From assembly GCA_051294375.1 (NCBI GenBank), contig CM119270.1:6999279-7063278 (forward strand): a DNA stretch of 64,000 nt, in the 5' to 3' direction. The stretch's first letter is position 1, and every line of letters starts with the position of its first letter. Shown here in pieces: positions 39,119 through 51,498 of the stretch. The notes under the pieces are model-generated. The model ran no database searches, was not told the DNA's origin, and saw only the letters and a list, made by a program, of their open reading frames with translations. Position numbers and translations under genes: made by a program. The stretch comes from Paraspadella gotoi. Lineage: Eukaryota > Chaetognatha.

Positions 39119-42100
39119 TCACCGATAACCGCTGCCGCTCCTGTTGTAGCCAGGACCCCTGCCCCGCCGGCCTCCCTCGTAGGGGCCGTTGTAACGATTG
39201 AAGTCCCTGTGTCCGTCACGGCCTCCGAACTGCCCCGATCCGCCGGAGCCACCCCGTGGCGGAGGTGGCGGCGCGTTTCGGGCGTCCAGGCCGCCGCCGC
39301 GTCGATCCTCGCGGCCGTGGCGGTGTGAAGAAGAAGACCCGTGATGGTAACCAGAAGCATAGGACGAAAACTTTTCTCCGCAAGCTCCGCCACCCCGAGT
39401 AGCTCCCGGGGCTTCCGAACCGAACTTGTCGCCGCCCCGGGATCCAACACCGCCAGCCGTGGATTCGGCGCTCTTCCTATCCGACCGAGGCGGATCGGAA
39501 GGCGGTTGCGGAGCCGGCGGCGGCGTTGAAGGATAAGAGTGACCAGAGTTGCGCGCAGAACTCCTGGAACCTGAAAACGAGGGAGTTTAATCACCAAGAT
39601 TAAAAAAGAGCTACTCAATCATGGACTCACCTTGGTATTGCATTCCTCTTTCCCTGTTTGAATTGCTGGAAATTGCTGTTCCCCCGTTGGGCGGGAGGGG
39701 ACCTGGAAAAGAAAAATTAAATTAAAAATTGCAACAAAAAAAAAAATTAACAAATCTTCAACGAAATTCAGAAATGCTAAGTTTCGGCGGATCTCACCGT
39801 CGTGAGAATAACTGCGATTGATCGCCGTTGGCGGTGGAGGCGGAGGAGGTGGTGGCGGGGAATGAAGTCTGTTAGGTCCACTCGATTCTGAAATAATTGA
39901 TTTCGTTTGTAGTTTCATGGATTTTTGATTAAAGCCAGAATAGAGCCAGATTACTATATTTGGCATATTTGCATTATGTTTATATCTAGTTTATTTTTCT
40001 TCTCATTTCTAGTTAATTGTGAATCAATAGGTTTTATGTTTAGATTTATAGAATGGTTAATTGCAGAACTTAGGGAGCAAAAAAATCGACAACCGATTCT
40101 CACCAGCGCCGCCGGGGGCCTGTTCCTCGTCCTCTTCGACAGTAAGGCCGAATTCTCGCTGCAAACGCGCCATCAGGTCCTCGCGACGCTGGCCGCCGCC
40201 TTCGTCCTGCAGACGCTCCTCGGCCGCAGTGGGACGCGACCAGGCGTCGCCCAGATCCGCCTGAAAAACCGTCGAGATTAAAATGATAGTTTGTTTAGGT
40301 AATATAAACTGTAATCGGTGTTATGGTTTGATTCCAACTTACCTGATGAGGTCTTCGATCCGGTGAGCTTTCTCCGTCGTAGTTAACCGCTCCAAGTTCA
40401 GGAGGCGGCGGAGGAGGCGGGGGTGGAGGGGAAGACGACCGCAATCCCCTTGCTTGCAATTGCGTATGCGCCTGCTGCTGGTAATATTGGCTAGAGGACC
40501 CCGCTGGTTGATGAGAGGGCGGCGGTGGCGGCGGCGAAACCCCGTCCCGACAGCCCGGGCCGACCGGAGCTTCGTGGCCGATCTGTCCGCCAGAGCCGCG
40601 TATATAATCCTTGGCTCCGGATGATGACCGCGAGTATGATGAGCGCCAGTAGCCTTCAGAGGACGACGACCATCCTGTCGATGAACTGAATGATGCGTGA
40701 TGCTGCGACTGTTGCGGGTATTGTTGCTGAGGCAGTTGCTGCTGTTGATTGGGGCTATCATTGGCTGAAGACTTTCCGCCTTTGCGCTTTCGGTATTCTG
40801 TCAAAGACATCTGAAAAACAATAAATCATACATTATTTATTAGTTATTTACGATGAAGCCGCAACATTGATAATCGATAATCTAAACAAAATTTAGTAAA
40901 CACGATCTACAAATACTCTATAATTTGGATCCCTACCGTGACTCCAAGGCATACTTAGCGAACTTAGATTTTTGCAAGATTATTTCTATTTAATTTATTC
41001 AATTTTATTTATTAATTTTTTTTAGAAACAAGAGTTGTATTATATAGTTACAGTTAATAGTTTCTTGAATGTATAAAAGTTTCATCAAGCAGCCCAAATC
41101 TCAGAGGGCGTGAACAAACGTCAGGCAACCAAAAAAAAATCAACGAACCGACCAATAAACCATAAGTAAATTTTATTTTCGCCGAATAAAAATTTGAATT
41201 AAAAAAAACTTGAAAAAAATCTTGCCTTTTTCTTCGGAGCCGGCGGCTTAAGTTGTTCCATCTCGCTTTGATCGTTGACAGGGCTGTTGTCCCCGAATAC
41301 GAGGTGTTGTCTGTTGTTACCGCCGGCCGACGGAGGTATGGATGCTCCGCCGGGCGTCCCGACGGGAGATTCGATTGTTCGAAGAGTCGTCCCCGGCAAC
41401 GGCGCCAGCTTGGACGCCTCGAAATCCCGACGCTCCATCTCCAGAGACGTGGGCGGAGGCGTCTGACGAGGCGACATTGTCGACGATAAGAGCGACGTCA
41501 TGGGCGGGACCGCCGGCTGTTGCAATTGCAGCTGCTGGTGCTGGGAAGAAGACAAAGCGCCGAAGTCCTTTGGAAGTATTCCCCAGCCGTTAGTCATGTG
41601 CGTGGAAAGCGTCGTAATGGACGGAGTCGTTGGCGGGACACCCGAAGAGTGAGAAAAATCCTTGGAAGAGGACTCCGCGCCCTGTGAGGGTCCGACAACG
41701 CCGCCGCTGTCGAATCGCGAAAAAGGACCGCCCCCGCCGCCGTTTGAAGGTTCGTTTTCCAGAGGTGTCGACGGGCGGTTGGGTGAATCCAAAGAGGGCG
41801 GCGTCGCCCGTGAGGGAAGGGTGGATATAGAAGGGAGGGTAGAAATACTCGGCTTATTATTCAAACTGGCCAGTAATGTAGTCGCGGGTTTGAATATGCT
41901 CGACGACACCTCCGGCTGGGGGGGGACCTTGGAGTCCTCGATAGCTTTCACTTCTCCAACGTTAGGCGAATTAGAATCAGTCTCCGGTTTCTCCTCCGAC
42001 GGAAAACTTTCGGTCCGCTTCTCCTCTGACTTGAGCTCCTTTGAATCGCCAGTAGCCTCTTGCTTAACTTCTTCCAAAGATCCTTCTATCTTAGGTGACC

Positions 42101-45100
42101 TCGGTTTTTCCTCTCCCTCTCTTGCCCGACCTACTTCGTCCTTTTTATCCACCTCTTTGGAGTCTTCTTTCAGCTCCACCTTCATCGCCTCTTCCTTTAC
42201 TTCCTCCACCTCCTCAAGGTCCTTCCAGGGACTCTCGACAAATACTTCGGACGGAGAGAGCAGCTCAGAGGATTCTCGTGCCAAGCGACGCTTTTTGAGC
42301 GGCGTGGCGATATCTATCGGGCCAGCGACGCCCGACTGATGACTTGGTGACGGGCAAGTCGCGGTGGGCGATTCCAGCGACACCGCCGCAATCGTTGTAG
42401 CTGCCGCAGGAGAAGCTGAATTGTCCACGCTTTCGGAAATTGCCTGACGTAACCAGCGTTTCTTGGCGCTGCCTGACGAAGACGTCATGGCGCCGGATGA
42501 CGCCGCGGTCGCTGACTTGGAAGCGCCCAAAGCGTCACGCTTCTGCCAATCCTTGACGTTGGGATTCAGGGCCGTCTTTACGAAAGAGACGGTGTCTTCT
42601 CCCTCTTTGTCGCCGTCGGAAACTTCTGTCTCCTTGGTAGATGCACCCGACGACGTCTCTCTTCCTGGGGACATCTCTGTTGCCAATGTCCGCGGTGAAT
42701 CTTCTCCGTCGTCGTCGGCGGCTGCTGCGATTCTTCTTCGATTCAACGTTCCCGCGCTCTTCGCTCGCGCAACTTTTCCACCGGACGAATGCAGCGGCGT
42801 TGAGGAGCCACTGAGAATGCTGTCGTCATTGGAAGAAAGGTTTCCGTGGTCGGACGACCCCGTCGACTGAGAGCTCGTGCGACGACGCTTGGCATCACCG
42901 GAAGAGGCTAAAGCGCCCATGGAGGTAGGTTTTCCGTTTCCTTTACCGCCCTTGGCTTTACCCCTTTGGCCTTTCGGCTTTCCTCCTACGTCCCGAGATA
43001 AGAGCTCCACAGCCACGATGGGCAAAGTTTTTTCCTTCTCTCTTCCTCTCTTTTTCTCCTCTCTTCTTTCCTCCTTCAGTTGCGCCTTTCGCTGCTCGAT
43101 TTTCTCCATCTTTTCAAAGGCCTTCATGATGGCCTCCATTTTCAACTCCTCGCGAGAGCGGCGACTTTCCTCGTAGGGATCTTTGATTTGCGACGGGGTC
43201 GTGATGGCCTGCACCTCCCTCGAGAGTCCCTTTCCAGAAATTTCCGGGGTCGTCGGCGGAGAGGCGATCAGGAGGCTGAGGTTGGCTCGAGCCGCTTTTC
43301 GGGCCGGCGTCGAAACGGGCGCCTCTTTAGCGATCGTATCGGGCCCCGAGGGCTGGGGCGGCGCCGCGGGAGCCTCGATCGCGGTTTCTGGTGATTTGGG
43401 CAGCGTTGGGACGGGGCACTTCTCATGATCTTCCTCTTCTTCCTCGAAAACCTCTTCCACGGAGCCTCCGCCGTTCTTTTTGGATTTGTCCTCCTCTTCG
43501 TCATACTCGTCAGTGTCCTCGTCCTTGGAATCCGACTCAGCCGCCTCCTTCTCAACTTCGGGCAAACTTCGTTGGCTTTTGACCCTGACTAGAGACTTTC
43601 GCTTGGCGACATTGACGACGGCGGGGGCGCTCTTTTGCCGTCGAGTCGTCAACGCAGTCTTTCTCGAGCGCGGAGACATCGCCGTCGCCGCTGGACCCAA
43701 GCGATTCTTGCCGTGAATCTTAATCGAATTCTTTCGCATCAGCTTGGCCGTTTTCGCTCGAGGAACGGCGGCGCCGCCACGATTGCTTTTGGGGGGGCGT
43801 TTCATCCCTCGACTTTGGGATTGTCGTTTGCGTTTCTGCATCAATTGTTCCATTTCTTCTTCCTCGTCGTCTTCCTCGTCCTCTGCTTCATCTCGAACGT
43901 CCTCTTCATCATCCTCTATGGAATTCTTTTTTGGACTCGAGGAGACGACGCCATCGGCGAGAGGTGTCGACTCCGTCGGCGACGCCGCCTCTGCGGCATT
44001 GGCGAGCGACGACGGCGCTTCCGCCTGATTCCTGCTCTGCTGCGCTTTTTCCAGCTCTCGTTTGCACTCTTGCGCCACGGCAGATAGCAGGTCCATAGGA
44101 GAGGCCATGGGAGGAAGGTCCCAGTTTTTGTCCAGCATTTGGGTGGGAAATAGGGAGGTTGCTGGCGGCACCGTTGCTGTCATCTCTACCGGTGGGGTCT
44201 TGATCGGCGGTGAACACAACCTCGATCCTCCCGAAGACCCGTCTTCGGTTTCACCGTGCGGCGCAAGGGATCGACCGGGCGATGCCACGGGAGACAGCGG
44301 CGCCGTGACCGTGAAGGCGCTGTGCGGCTCCGGTTGGGAAAGAAGCCTTCCGGGCGCAGACTTGAAAACCGAAGAAGTAATATCCCCGGCCGGTAACGGC
44401 GCCAATTCCGCACAGGACGCGGCGGTGTTGGACTTTTTTCTCGATCTCTTTGTTTTGGCGCCGGCGGTCAAAGACACATCTTCGACACCGCGAGACGGAG
44501 ATCCGAGCGGCGTCGACGCCTCCTCCTGCTTGGTGGAGCTCTTCAACCTCTTCCGCTGCTTGGGTGGAATAGGGAAGTCGTCGGAAACAACCGTCGACGA
44601 CGACGACGACGGCTGTGCGCTCATCTTCAGCTGCCGGAGCTTTTGGTTGTGCTTCGCCACGGGGCAATAACTCCGATTGCAGGCGCAGTCGGCCAAATAT
44701 TCGCTGCGGAGGTAAAAAATAATTATGCAGTAGAGTACAATGCTCTTATAGTTTCAAGGTTTTGGAGAACGGTTTTTCTACAAAATGGTATAAAAGGTAT
44801 AATTGAGTCGGCTATTTATAAACATAAAACATGATCTTGGCATCTTAAAAACAATTTTGTGTGGGCAAACGAAGAAGCTTCGGACAGAAGGGTAGTGGGG
44901 GGTAATTCGGAACAGTGGTAATTCAGAATACTGACATATAAAATTAAATAAAAAATTGTGTACTTATCTTCTAAAACAATTTTTAGTGCATTAAATATTT
45001 CCTTAAGTTGACCTTTCATAATTGTTTCAGCATTCCACTGCAACAGCAATTTTAAAAAAGCTTGTCAAATTTTGTTTTAAGTACATAGTTCTAAGCCTCT

Positions 45101-48100
45101 GTCACAGTCATATTTGACGTAATATTGTTGAAACTAAACTTAATATCTGTATTTAATCTGACTACTAATTTTTAGTTATTGTACAGAAAATTTTGAAAAA
45201 AATTAGTTATTTTTTTTTACATAGCATACTTACAATTAAATTGGGGTAAAATTCTTATACTAATATTATTACAGTACAAAACTATTTTTAGAAAAAAAAA
45301 ATATACAAAAGTTTAAACTAGAATTTAATGCCTAAATAAGGTTAAAAAATTAGTATGAAACAAAATTAAGATGAAATTAATATAAAAATTAATATTAAAA
45401 ATATTAGGAAAGAAAGAAATAAAAATAAAATCAAATATAAAAATATAAATAAAAATGGTGAATAAAAAGAATAAAGAAAAATAATATTGGAAATAAAAAA
45501 AGCGAAAACCTATATTAATTGGAAAGGAAGATAGGGACGAAATGTAGTAATGGAAGGAAATAATAATAACTTTGTTAAGCATATACACAAATTTCGTATC
45601 TATTGTCATTCAATAATTTTTAAAAAGTGAAAACATAGTACAAAAAATAATTTTAGTGAAAGGCTTTATGCACTTAGTAATAGTGTTTTAGTTATCGTTT
45701 CCTGTAATATTATAAAAAATTATACATAATATATTAAGTGTTCTGAATTACCCCAGGTTGGAGTAAAACGGAACACTTTTAAATTTTTTTTAAAATGCCG
45801 ACCCAAGGAGTCGCAAAATAAAAACGACTGAATCAACCTGTAGCGGGGAACATTTTCCTGGATATATCACCCGAAAATTTTTTTATCTAAATATATTTAC
45901 TTGGCGTAAAATTTGATTCCTTTCAAAAGTGTTCCGAATTACCCCGCTCTACCCTTTTTACCCTACCCAATTAAGAAAAAACTACTAATTTTCATAAAAA
46001 ATAATTTTCAGTAATATTTCAAAATCTAACTTATTGCAAATAATAATTTTTCAATAATTTTTCGAAACCTAATTTATTGGAAAAAGTACGGTAAGGCTAT
46101 TTTTTCATACGAGAACAAAATGGAGAGATATTCCCAAAACTGACGCCAGATGGCAGTTGCAATCAAAAAATTGATCATTTGTTCACAAAAAACCTGACTT
46201 TTCATCTAAATTTATTATTATCATTTCAATAAGAAAACTTACCAATCTTTGTAGTTGTAGTCGAAAGGAATGGTAACTTCAGTTCCCTTGGGTATAGCTT
46301 CCATGGTGTACAAGAGAAAGTGAATGCCGTCCTTATCGATAACGTGCGAAACCTGGGAGGAAAAAAAATGGATAGTACTTGGCATTTTCTTTAAGTCCGT
46401 CTCTCTCTCTCTCACTCTCTCTCACCTCGGCATTGGGATGGCATGCCCTCCGCACATATCGCGTCTCATTCCCGCTTGTCCGCCCATCGATAAAGAGCTC
46501 GAGGCCATCGAGCTTGTTGTAGTAGAGGCCGAAGGGGTAGGGCTTTTTACGGCGGGTCCTCGATCCCTGGTTGTCTTCGAATTGGTGCCACAGCATCACC
46601 TTGCCCTTATACTCGCAAACGCAGGTTCGACCGGAAATATCTTCTTTGGCTAAAAGTCCCTGACGGGCGCTTCCCTAGAATAGAACAAACAGGATTAGGA
46701 GTATTAGAAGAGTAAATTAGCGACAGAAACCAAATAGAAAACTTGTTATTTGTGTATTTTTAAGTCGGTTATACTCCCAACTTTATACATTCTTTTTTAA
46801 ATTAAATAATATCCTTATTAGAGGCAGATGATAAAAGAAAAGGGGACTAAATTTTTACCTGTCTGGCTTTCTTCTTGATAAGACCAACTTTGATGTTATG
46901 GATGCCCACCATGGGACTGACTTCACTGATGTTCATCAGTTGACCGTTGAGACGCGAGGCCAAGATGTCTTTTAGGCCATCAATAAACAGATTTTTCTCT
47001 AAAGTCTCGTACGAATCTGTCCATGGGCTGGGAGGAAAAATAGATAACAATATAAAATACATGGCAGTAAAATTTTTCATTCAAATTATTTATTCCATTG
47101 TTATAAAATTAGTAAAGACATTATCAAAATTATCTATACATTTAATAAAAAATCCGTGAACATTCTTTTATCTAATTGTAACAAGAAAATAGCATTTCCT
47201 ATCTTCATTCATAAGGAAATGAAGTTTTTGAAGTGAGAGAAACTCGAATGTAAGCTTTTAATCAAGGGCATAGTTTGTTAAGTAATTGGAAGATGAATGG
47301 TGGCTTTAGTAATTAACCATCGCCTGTCTCTTGTTAAAAAGTTAATTGAATGAATATTGAATAATTATACTTTTATATAGTCGAATCATATTTAATATAT
47401 TGATATGTCATCAAGTTATTTTAATTAATACAATTATGAGAACAAATAATTCATTTTTGTGAACTTCGTCGCTTGTATTCGAACTTTTGACCTTTAACTT
47501 TCAATCCCTTATCCTGTCTCTTTTGTTCTTCCTAAAAAAACTTTTTAATTCTAAACATTAAGACTAATTTATTACGTGACCGAAGAGATGAAACATGTCA
47601 AAAACTTAACTCATTCAAAAACAAATATTAAATATTTAGTCAATATTGAGATTATTAACGAAAAAATTATTTATGAAATTGGTACAACCAATATAACAAT
47701 TATCCATTCAATTAATAAATAAGCTATCTTGCCCCTGACTTTGGACAGGCTTTGGTGGTTTAAGGCCTCCATCACTCTTACAAATAATGACATAGCAGGT
47801 CCTGCAAGCTTTCAATCAAGACTCTTTCACAGTTCGTTTATTCACTCCCAGAGTACCTGGTCTTCCTATCAATGAAGTGGAAAATATTTCAAAGAATGTT
47901 TCAATTGTATGAAAAGACCACTCCCTTAAGTATTAGATCGGGGAATACTTATTGTACTCCGCACTAGCATCAAAATACAAGGAGCTGAATTTTATGAAAT
48001 TGGTACAACCAATATAAAAATTATCCATTCATTTAATAAATAAGCTATCTTGCCCCTGACTTTGGACAGGCTTTGGTGGTTTAAGGCCTCCATCACTCTT

Positions 48101-51100
48101 ACAAATAATGACATAGCAGGTCCCTGCAAGCTTTCAATCAAGACTCTTTCACAGTCTTGTTTATTCACTCCCAGAGTACCTGGCTTCCCTATCAATGAAG
48201 TGGAAATATTTCAAAGAATTTTCAATTGTATGAAAAGACCACTCCCTTAAGTATATATAACAGAACTTTATTTTATAAAATTAAAAACTTCAGTTCAATA
48301 ACACAAAGTTAAAGTAAAATTCCAGAGATCACAGAAAACTAGATCCAGTCTCCGACTTAACCATTGTCATTGCCTAAACTAATTCCTTAAATGCATGAAC
48401 TTGTCTTTCAAGAGACAAGAGAACTTCATAATACAGAGCTTTTAATGATGAAAAGTGATAAATGCTGTCCCACTAATAAAAGCTAGGAAGGAAAATACAT
48501 TAGTTCAAGAGTGAAGCTTTTAATCCATAATAAGGTTTAACAAATTTTTACTTACCTTTTATTACAATTCCAGAAGTCCTCTTCGATTTTGACCTTAGAT
48601 ACTTTCTTTCCTCCCTTCTTAAAATCCTTGTCTCCTTTTCGAGCAACGGCTTTTCGTCCGGAGCCCGACTGACTTCTTTTACGGCCTAAAGAATTAGAAA
48701 TAGAATTAGAATAAGAAGTAAGAATAGAAAAACACACAAAGCTAAAGCGTAATCGCGAACCTTTCTTTCCGAACTCATCGCCGAGTTTAAGCTGCTGTTC
48801 CGGGATTTCGTCGCTCGAATCCGTTTCGCTCGTGTCAATATTGAGTTTGCTTCGCTTGCGAAGTTGGATGCTACGAGCCAGCGTCTTGTCCACCCGACGA
48901 GGCTGGCACAGTTCGCAGAAATACGTCTCGGGAATGTTTTCGCGATCCAAGCCCATGCAGTCCACGTGTTGCCACACACTGAGAAAAAAACGATGGACGA
49001 CAATGATATAAACTCATTAGTTATTAATCAGTGACAGCCAAATAGTTAAGTTAAAAAAATGCCAGAAAGGATTCTATAATTTATTCCTATGCCGTAAAAA
49101 AAAAGTAAGCACAATTGTTACTCACAGGCATCGATCGCAACAAATCATGTATCCGTCATCATGCTGCATCTCGCAAATGCATCTCGTGATGGAATCGTCC
49201 ACAGCAGCTGCCGCGGAAAGGGCGCCTTGATCCGTGGAAGCTTTCGCTGAGGCAGTAACAGCAGTCGCCACGGCCGCCGCCATAGACGCTTCCGACCCAC
49301 TTCCTGTCGCTCGTTTTTCCTTCTCAGCATCCAAAGCGGCATCGGCGATTTCGGAATGGGTCGACGCCGTTAAGATGGGACGGAAAACCGGCGGCGCCGT
49401 TTCGATGGCGCTTCCTTTCAACGCGCAAGCAGCGCTTAGGCCGCCGGAATTAGTCGGCGCCAGCAGAGGCGGCTGTTCGCTGAGGGAATCGATTTGCTGA
49501 ACGGAGCGCCCGATCGGGGGGACAATGTTTATCGCCGTGGCCGCTGCGGGTGATCGGGAAACGACGGGCGGCGGAGGGGGGGACGAAGGCGGCGAGGGAG
49601 GAGGAGGAGCACCATAGTTATGATCCTGGAAAAAGTATCGAATTTATTTATTAACAGTTGACGTTTGAGCTAAATTTTAAAATAATATGAGAACGAAATG
49701 TACTTACCAAATATACTTGGTAAGGTAATCCGTAACACAAAGATTCTTTTTGCGACGGCTGCGGCTGCCTTACTTCGCTCTCCTTCGGGCCGGACAACAG
49801 CCTTGCTCTGGACAGACCGTGGGGAGACGCTTGTCCATGATGCTGCTGATGCGGCGCCTGTTGCTGCTGCGAAGATTTCGCCGTTATGGTAGCAGCAGGG
49901 AGAGTGTAAGACAGGGGAGCAGGATGTCGTAACACAGAAGCAACAATCGGTTGCGGTGGGACCGCCGCCGCCGCCACGGAAAACGGCGGCGAACTAAAGA
50001 TGCTGATCTGTTGAGGTTGCTCCACCTTGTTGTTATTATTCAGACCGACGGATATCGAAGCGCCTTGAGGGGAGGTTGCTGCGACCAAGCCCCCGGGAAG
50101 CGTCTTTACCGTTCGGACGACAGGCAACGAAACCGGCGCTCCTGGCGTCACCGACGAAGACGGCGCCACCGCGGGAACGAAGGACTTGACGCTCAACGAC
50201 GACGAAGGATTACGTTGAATGACGTTGGTCGGCACAGGCGTCGACTTGATTTCCTGCGAGGAATAGAAGTGCGTCTGATGCCGGGACTGCACTACGCCCA
50301 GCGGTATGGAAGCCACCGAGACCGCTGGAGAACGGACTATCGAGGAAGAATTGATTTGTGAAGGCAACGTCGTAGCCGACGACGATGACGACATTGCTTG
50401 GGGCGTCGTCAGTATCGTCGAGTAGGTGAGGGAATTAAAGTCGAGAGCCTTTGGAGTCTGAGGGGCGGAATTATTTACAACGGTGCGGAGCGCTAAAGGT
50501 TTCTGCATGATGGAGATGCTGTTAGCGGGCTGCATGGAAATCTTTTGCCCCGCCGGAACCGAGAGGGCGATGGGAGACGCGTTTGGTTTGGCCGAGAGTT
50601 GCAAGGGGATGTTGAGGGGAATGAAGGGGGCGTTGGGAGGTTGACTAGTGGCAACTATGTTGAGAGAACCCCGATTGACGGCGGGCGACGAGGAATAGTT
50701 TATGGGAACCGCGGTTCCAAGCGGGGCCGCGCCGCCCTGATGCGAGGGGCTGAGGATTATGGGCGAGTTGGCGGCGATGGAATTTTGTCTAATGGCGACG
50801 AGTTGCGCTTCCGGAGCACCGCCGACACTAACGCCACTGCCATGAAAATGTTTCGAAACAACCGCGGAGCTCAGTGGCAACGAGCCTTGAACTAACGTTT
50901 TTGAGGTCGGCATCGTCAGGGGTTTGACGATAGTTCGGCCGGAATTGGGGTGCAGCTGAAGATGTGGAGAGCCCTTGGTGGGATGCCTTTGCATTACAGG
51001 GCTCGCGAGAGCCGTGCCGTGAAGGGCCCCTGAGCCGCTCGCCGGGGCTACAACGACGGGACCGGTCCCGGCAACCGGGGTACTTTTTAAAGAAAAGCCC

Positions 51101-51498
51101 GAAACCATACCCGGCTTGTTAAGGGCGACGTTGTGAGTTTTTGCCGGGGACGACGGAACAGTTGACACGAATTTGATCGAGGGTTCCAATTTGAGTTGCA
51201 TACCAACAACTGAAGTTGGCGTAGGCGCCACGGAGCTAAAGGAGGCGCCTACAGAGCTGATGCCGACGTTGGCGGCAGGGAGACTAGACACAGTAGCGCG
51301 CGACGAACCAGGGTTGGAAAAACTAATAACCTGAGGTGGCGTCGTCGTCGTCGTCGCGATCACGGTTCCCGTCGATGACGAAGTTGTCGTCCCAGCGCCG
51401 GCTCCCGCTATGGACGGCGTCCCGACACCGCCGCTCGCGGCGCCAGCGTCGCCCGAAACGGATGATGCCGACGTGGCGGGCACCATCCGGATGATCAT
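39119..51498 (-). CDS. KMT2E: PHD and SET domain chromatin regulator, KMT2E (MLL5)/SETD5/UpSET family
   Basis: Chromatin-associated regulator; relatives recruit deacetylase complexes and bind H3K4me3 through the PHD finger. Thirteen coding exons: 49717-51498, 49126-49625, 48761-48978, 48556-48685, 46859-47027, 46426-46674, 46243-46352, 41226-44703, 40343-40810, 40104-40260, 39798-39887, 39631-39702, 39119-39570; in frame, 2624 aa. Before the PHD, YGLPYQDHNYGAPPPP matches the MLL5 N-terminus. The PHD (about 743-790) has a full Cys4-His-Cys3 set. The SET domain (about 934-1075) has RRACHPN where active enzymes have an NHSC-type motif, then the post-SET-like CACNRSYCPV. Downstream islands shared with MLL5 include EELKMEAIMKAFEKMEK, KKRWLRQA, TPLKKRR and LTEYRKRK. 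The C-terminal exons are proline-rich and end in a Gly/Arg-rich RGG tail; the last exon has no ATG of its own. Intron 8 uses a GC donor (AAG|GCAAGA at 41225). The donor at 48760 is weak. The first in-frame ATG was chosen; a 5' UTR exon boundary is possible near 51690. Confidence 0.93.
44888..45956. mobile_element. Non-autonomous DNA element with nested terminal inverted repeats
   Basis: Outer 27-bp inverted termini at 44888-44914 and 45930-45956 differ at only two positions and carry GGGGTAATTCGGAACA. A second inverted pair, GTGGTAATTCAGAATAC (44915-44931) and GTGTTCTGAATTACCCC (45738-45754), lies inside. The interior is very AT-rich with no transposase. It sits in KMT2E intron 7. It may be one 1.07-kb element or a long copy (44888-45754) abutting a 0.2-kb short copy. 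I could not define a target site duplication. Confidence 0.8.
47674..47940 (+). repeat. Dispersed repeat family B, copy in KMT2E intron
   Basis: Nearly identical to the next copy 52 bp downstream, from ATGAAATTGGTACAACCAAT to CCACTCCCTTAAGTA, differing by small indels. The close match suggests recent local duplication. Confidence 0.9.
47992..48253 (+). repeat. Dispersed repeat family B, adjacent copy in KMT2E intron
   Basis: Direct repeat of 47674-47940 in the same intron (47028-48555). Also matches 3697-3950 and, in part, 3440-3563. Confidence 0.9.

Noticed and set aside
45325-45609. 94-codon Phe/Ile-rich minus-strand frame in the inverted-repeat element
   Set aside because: AT-rich composition alone explains it; no transposase motif is seen.
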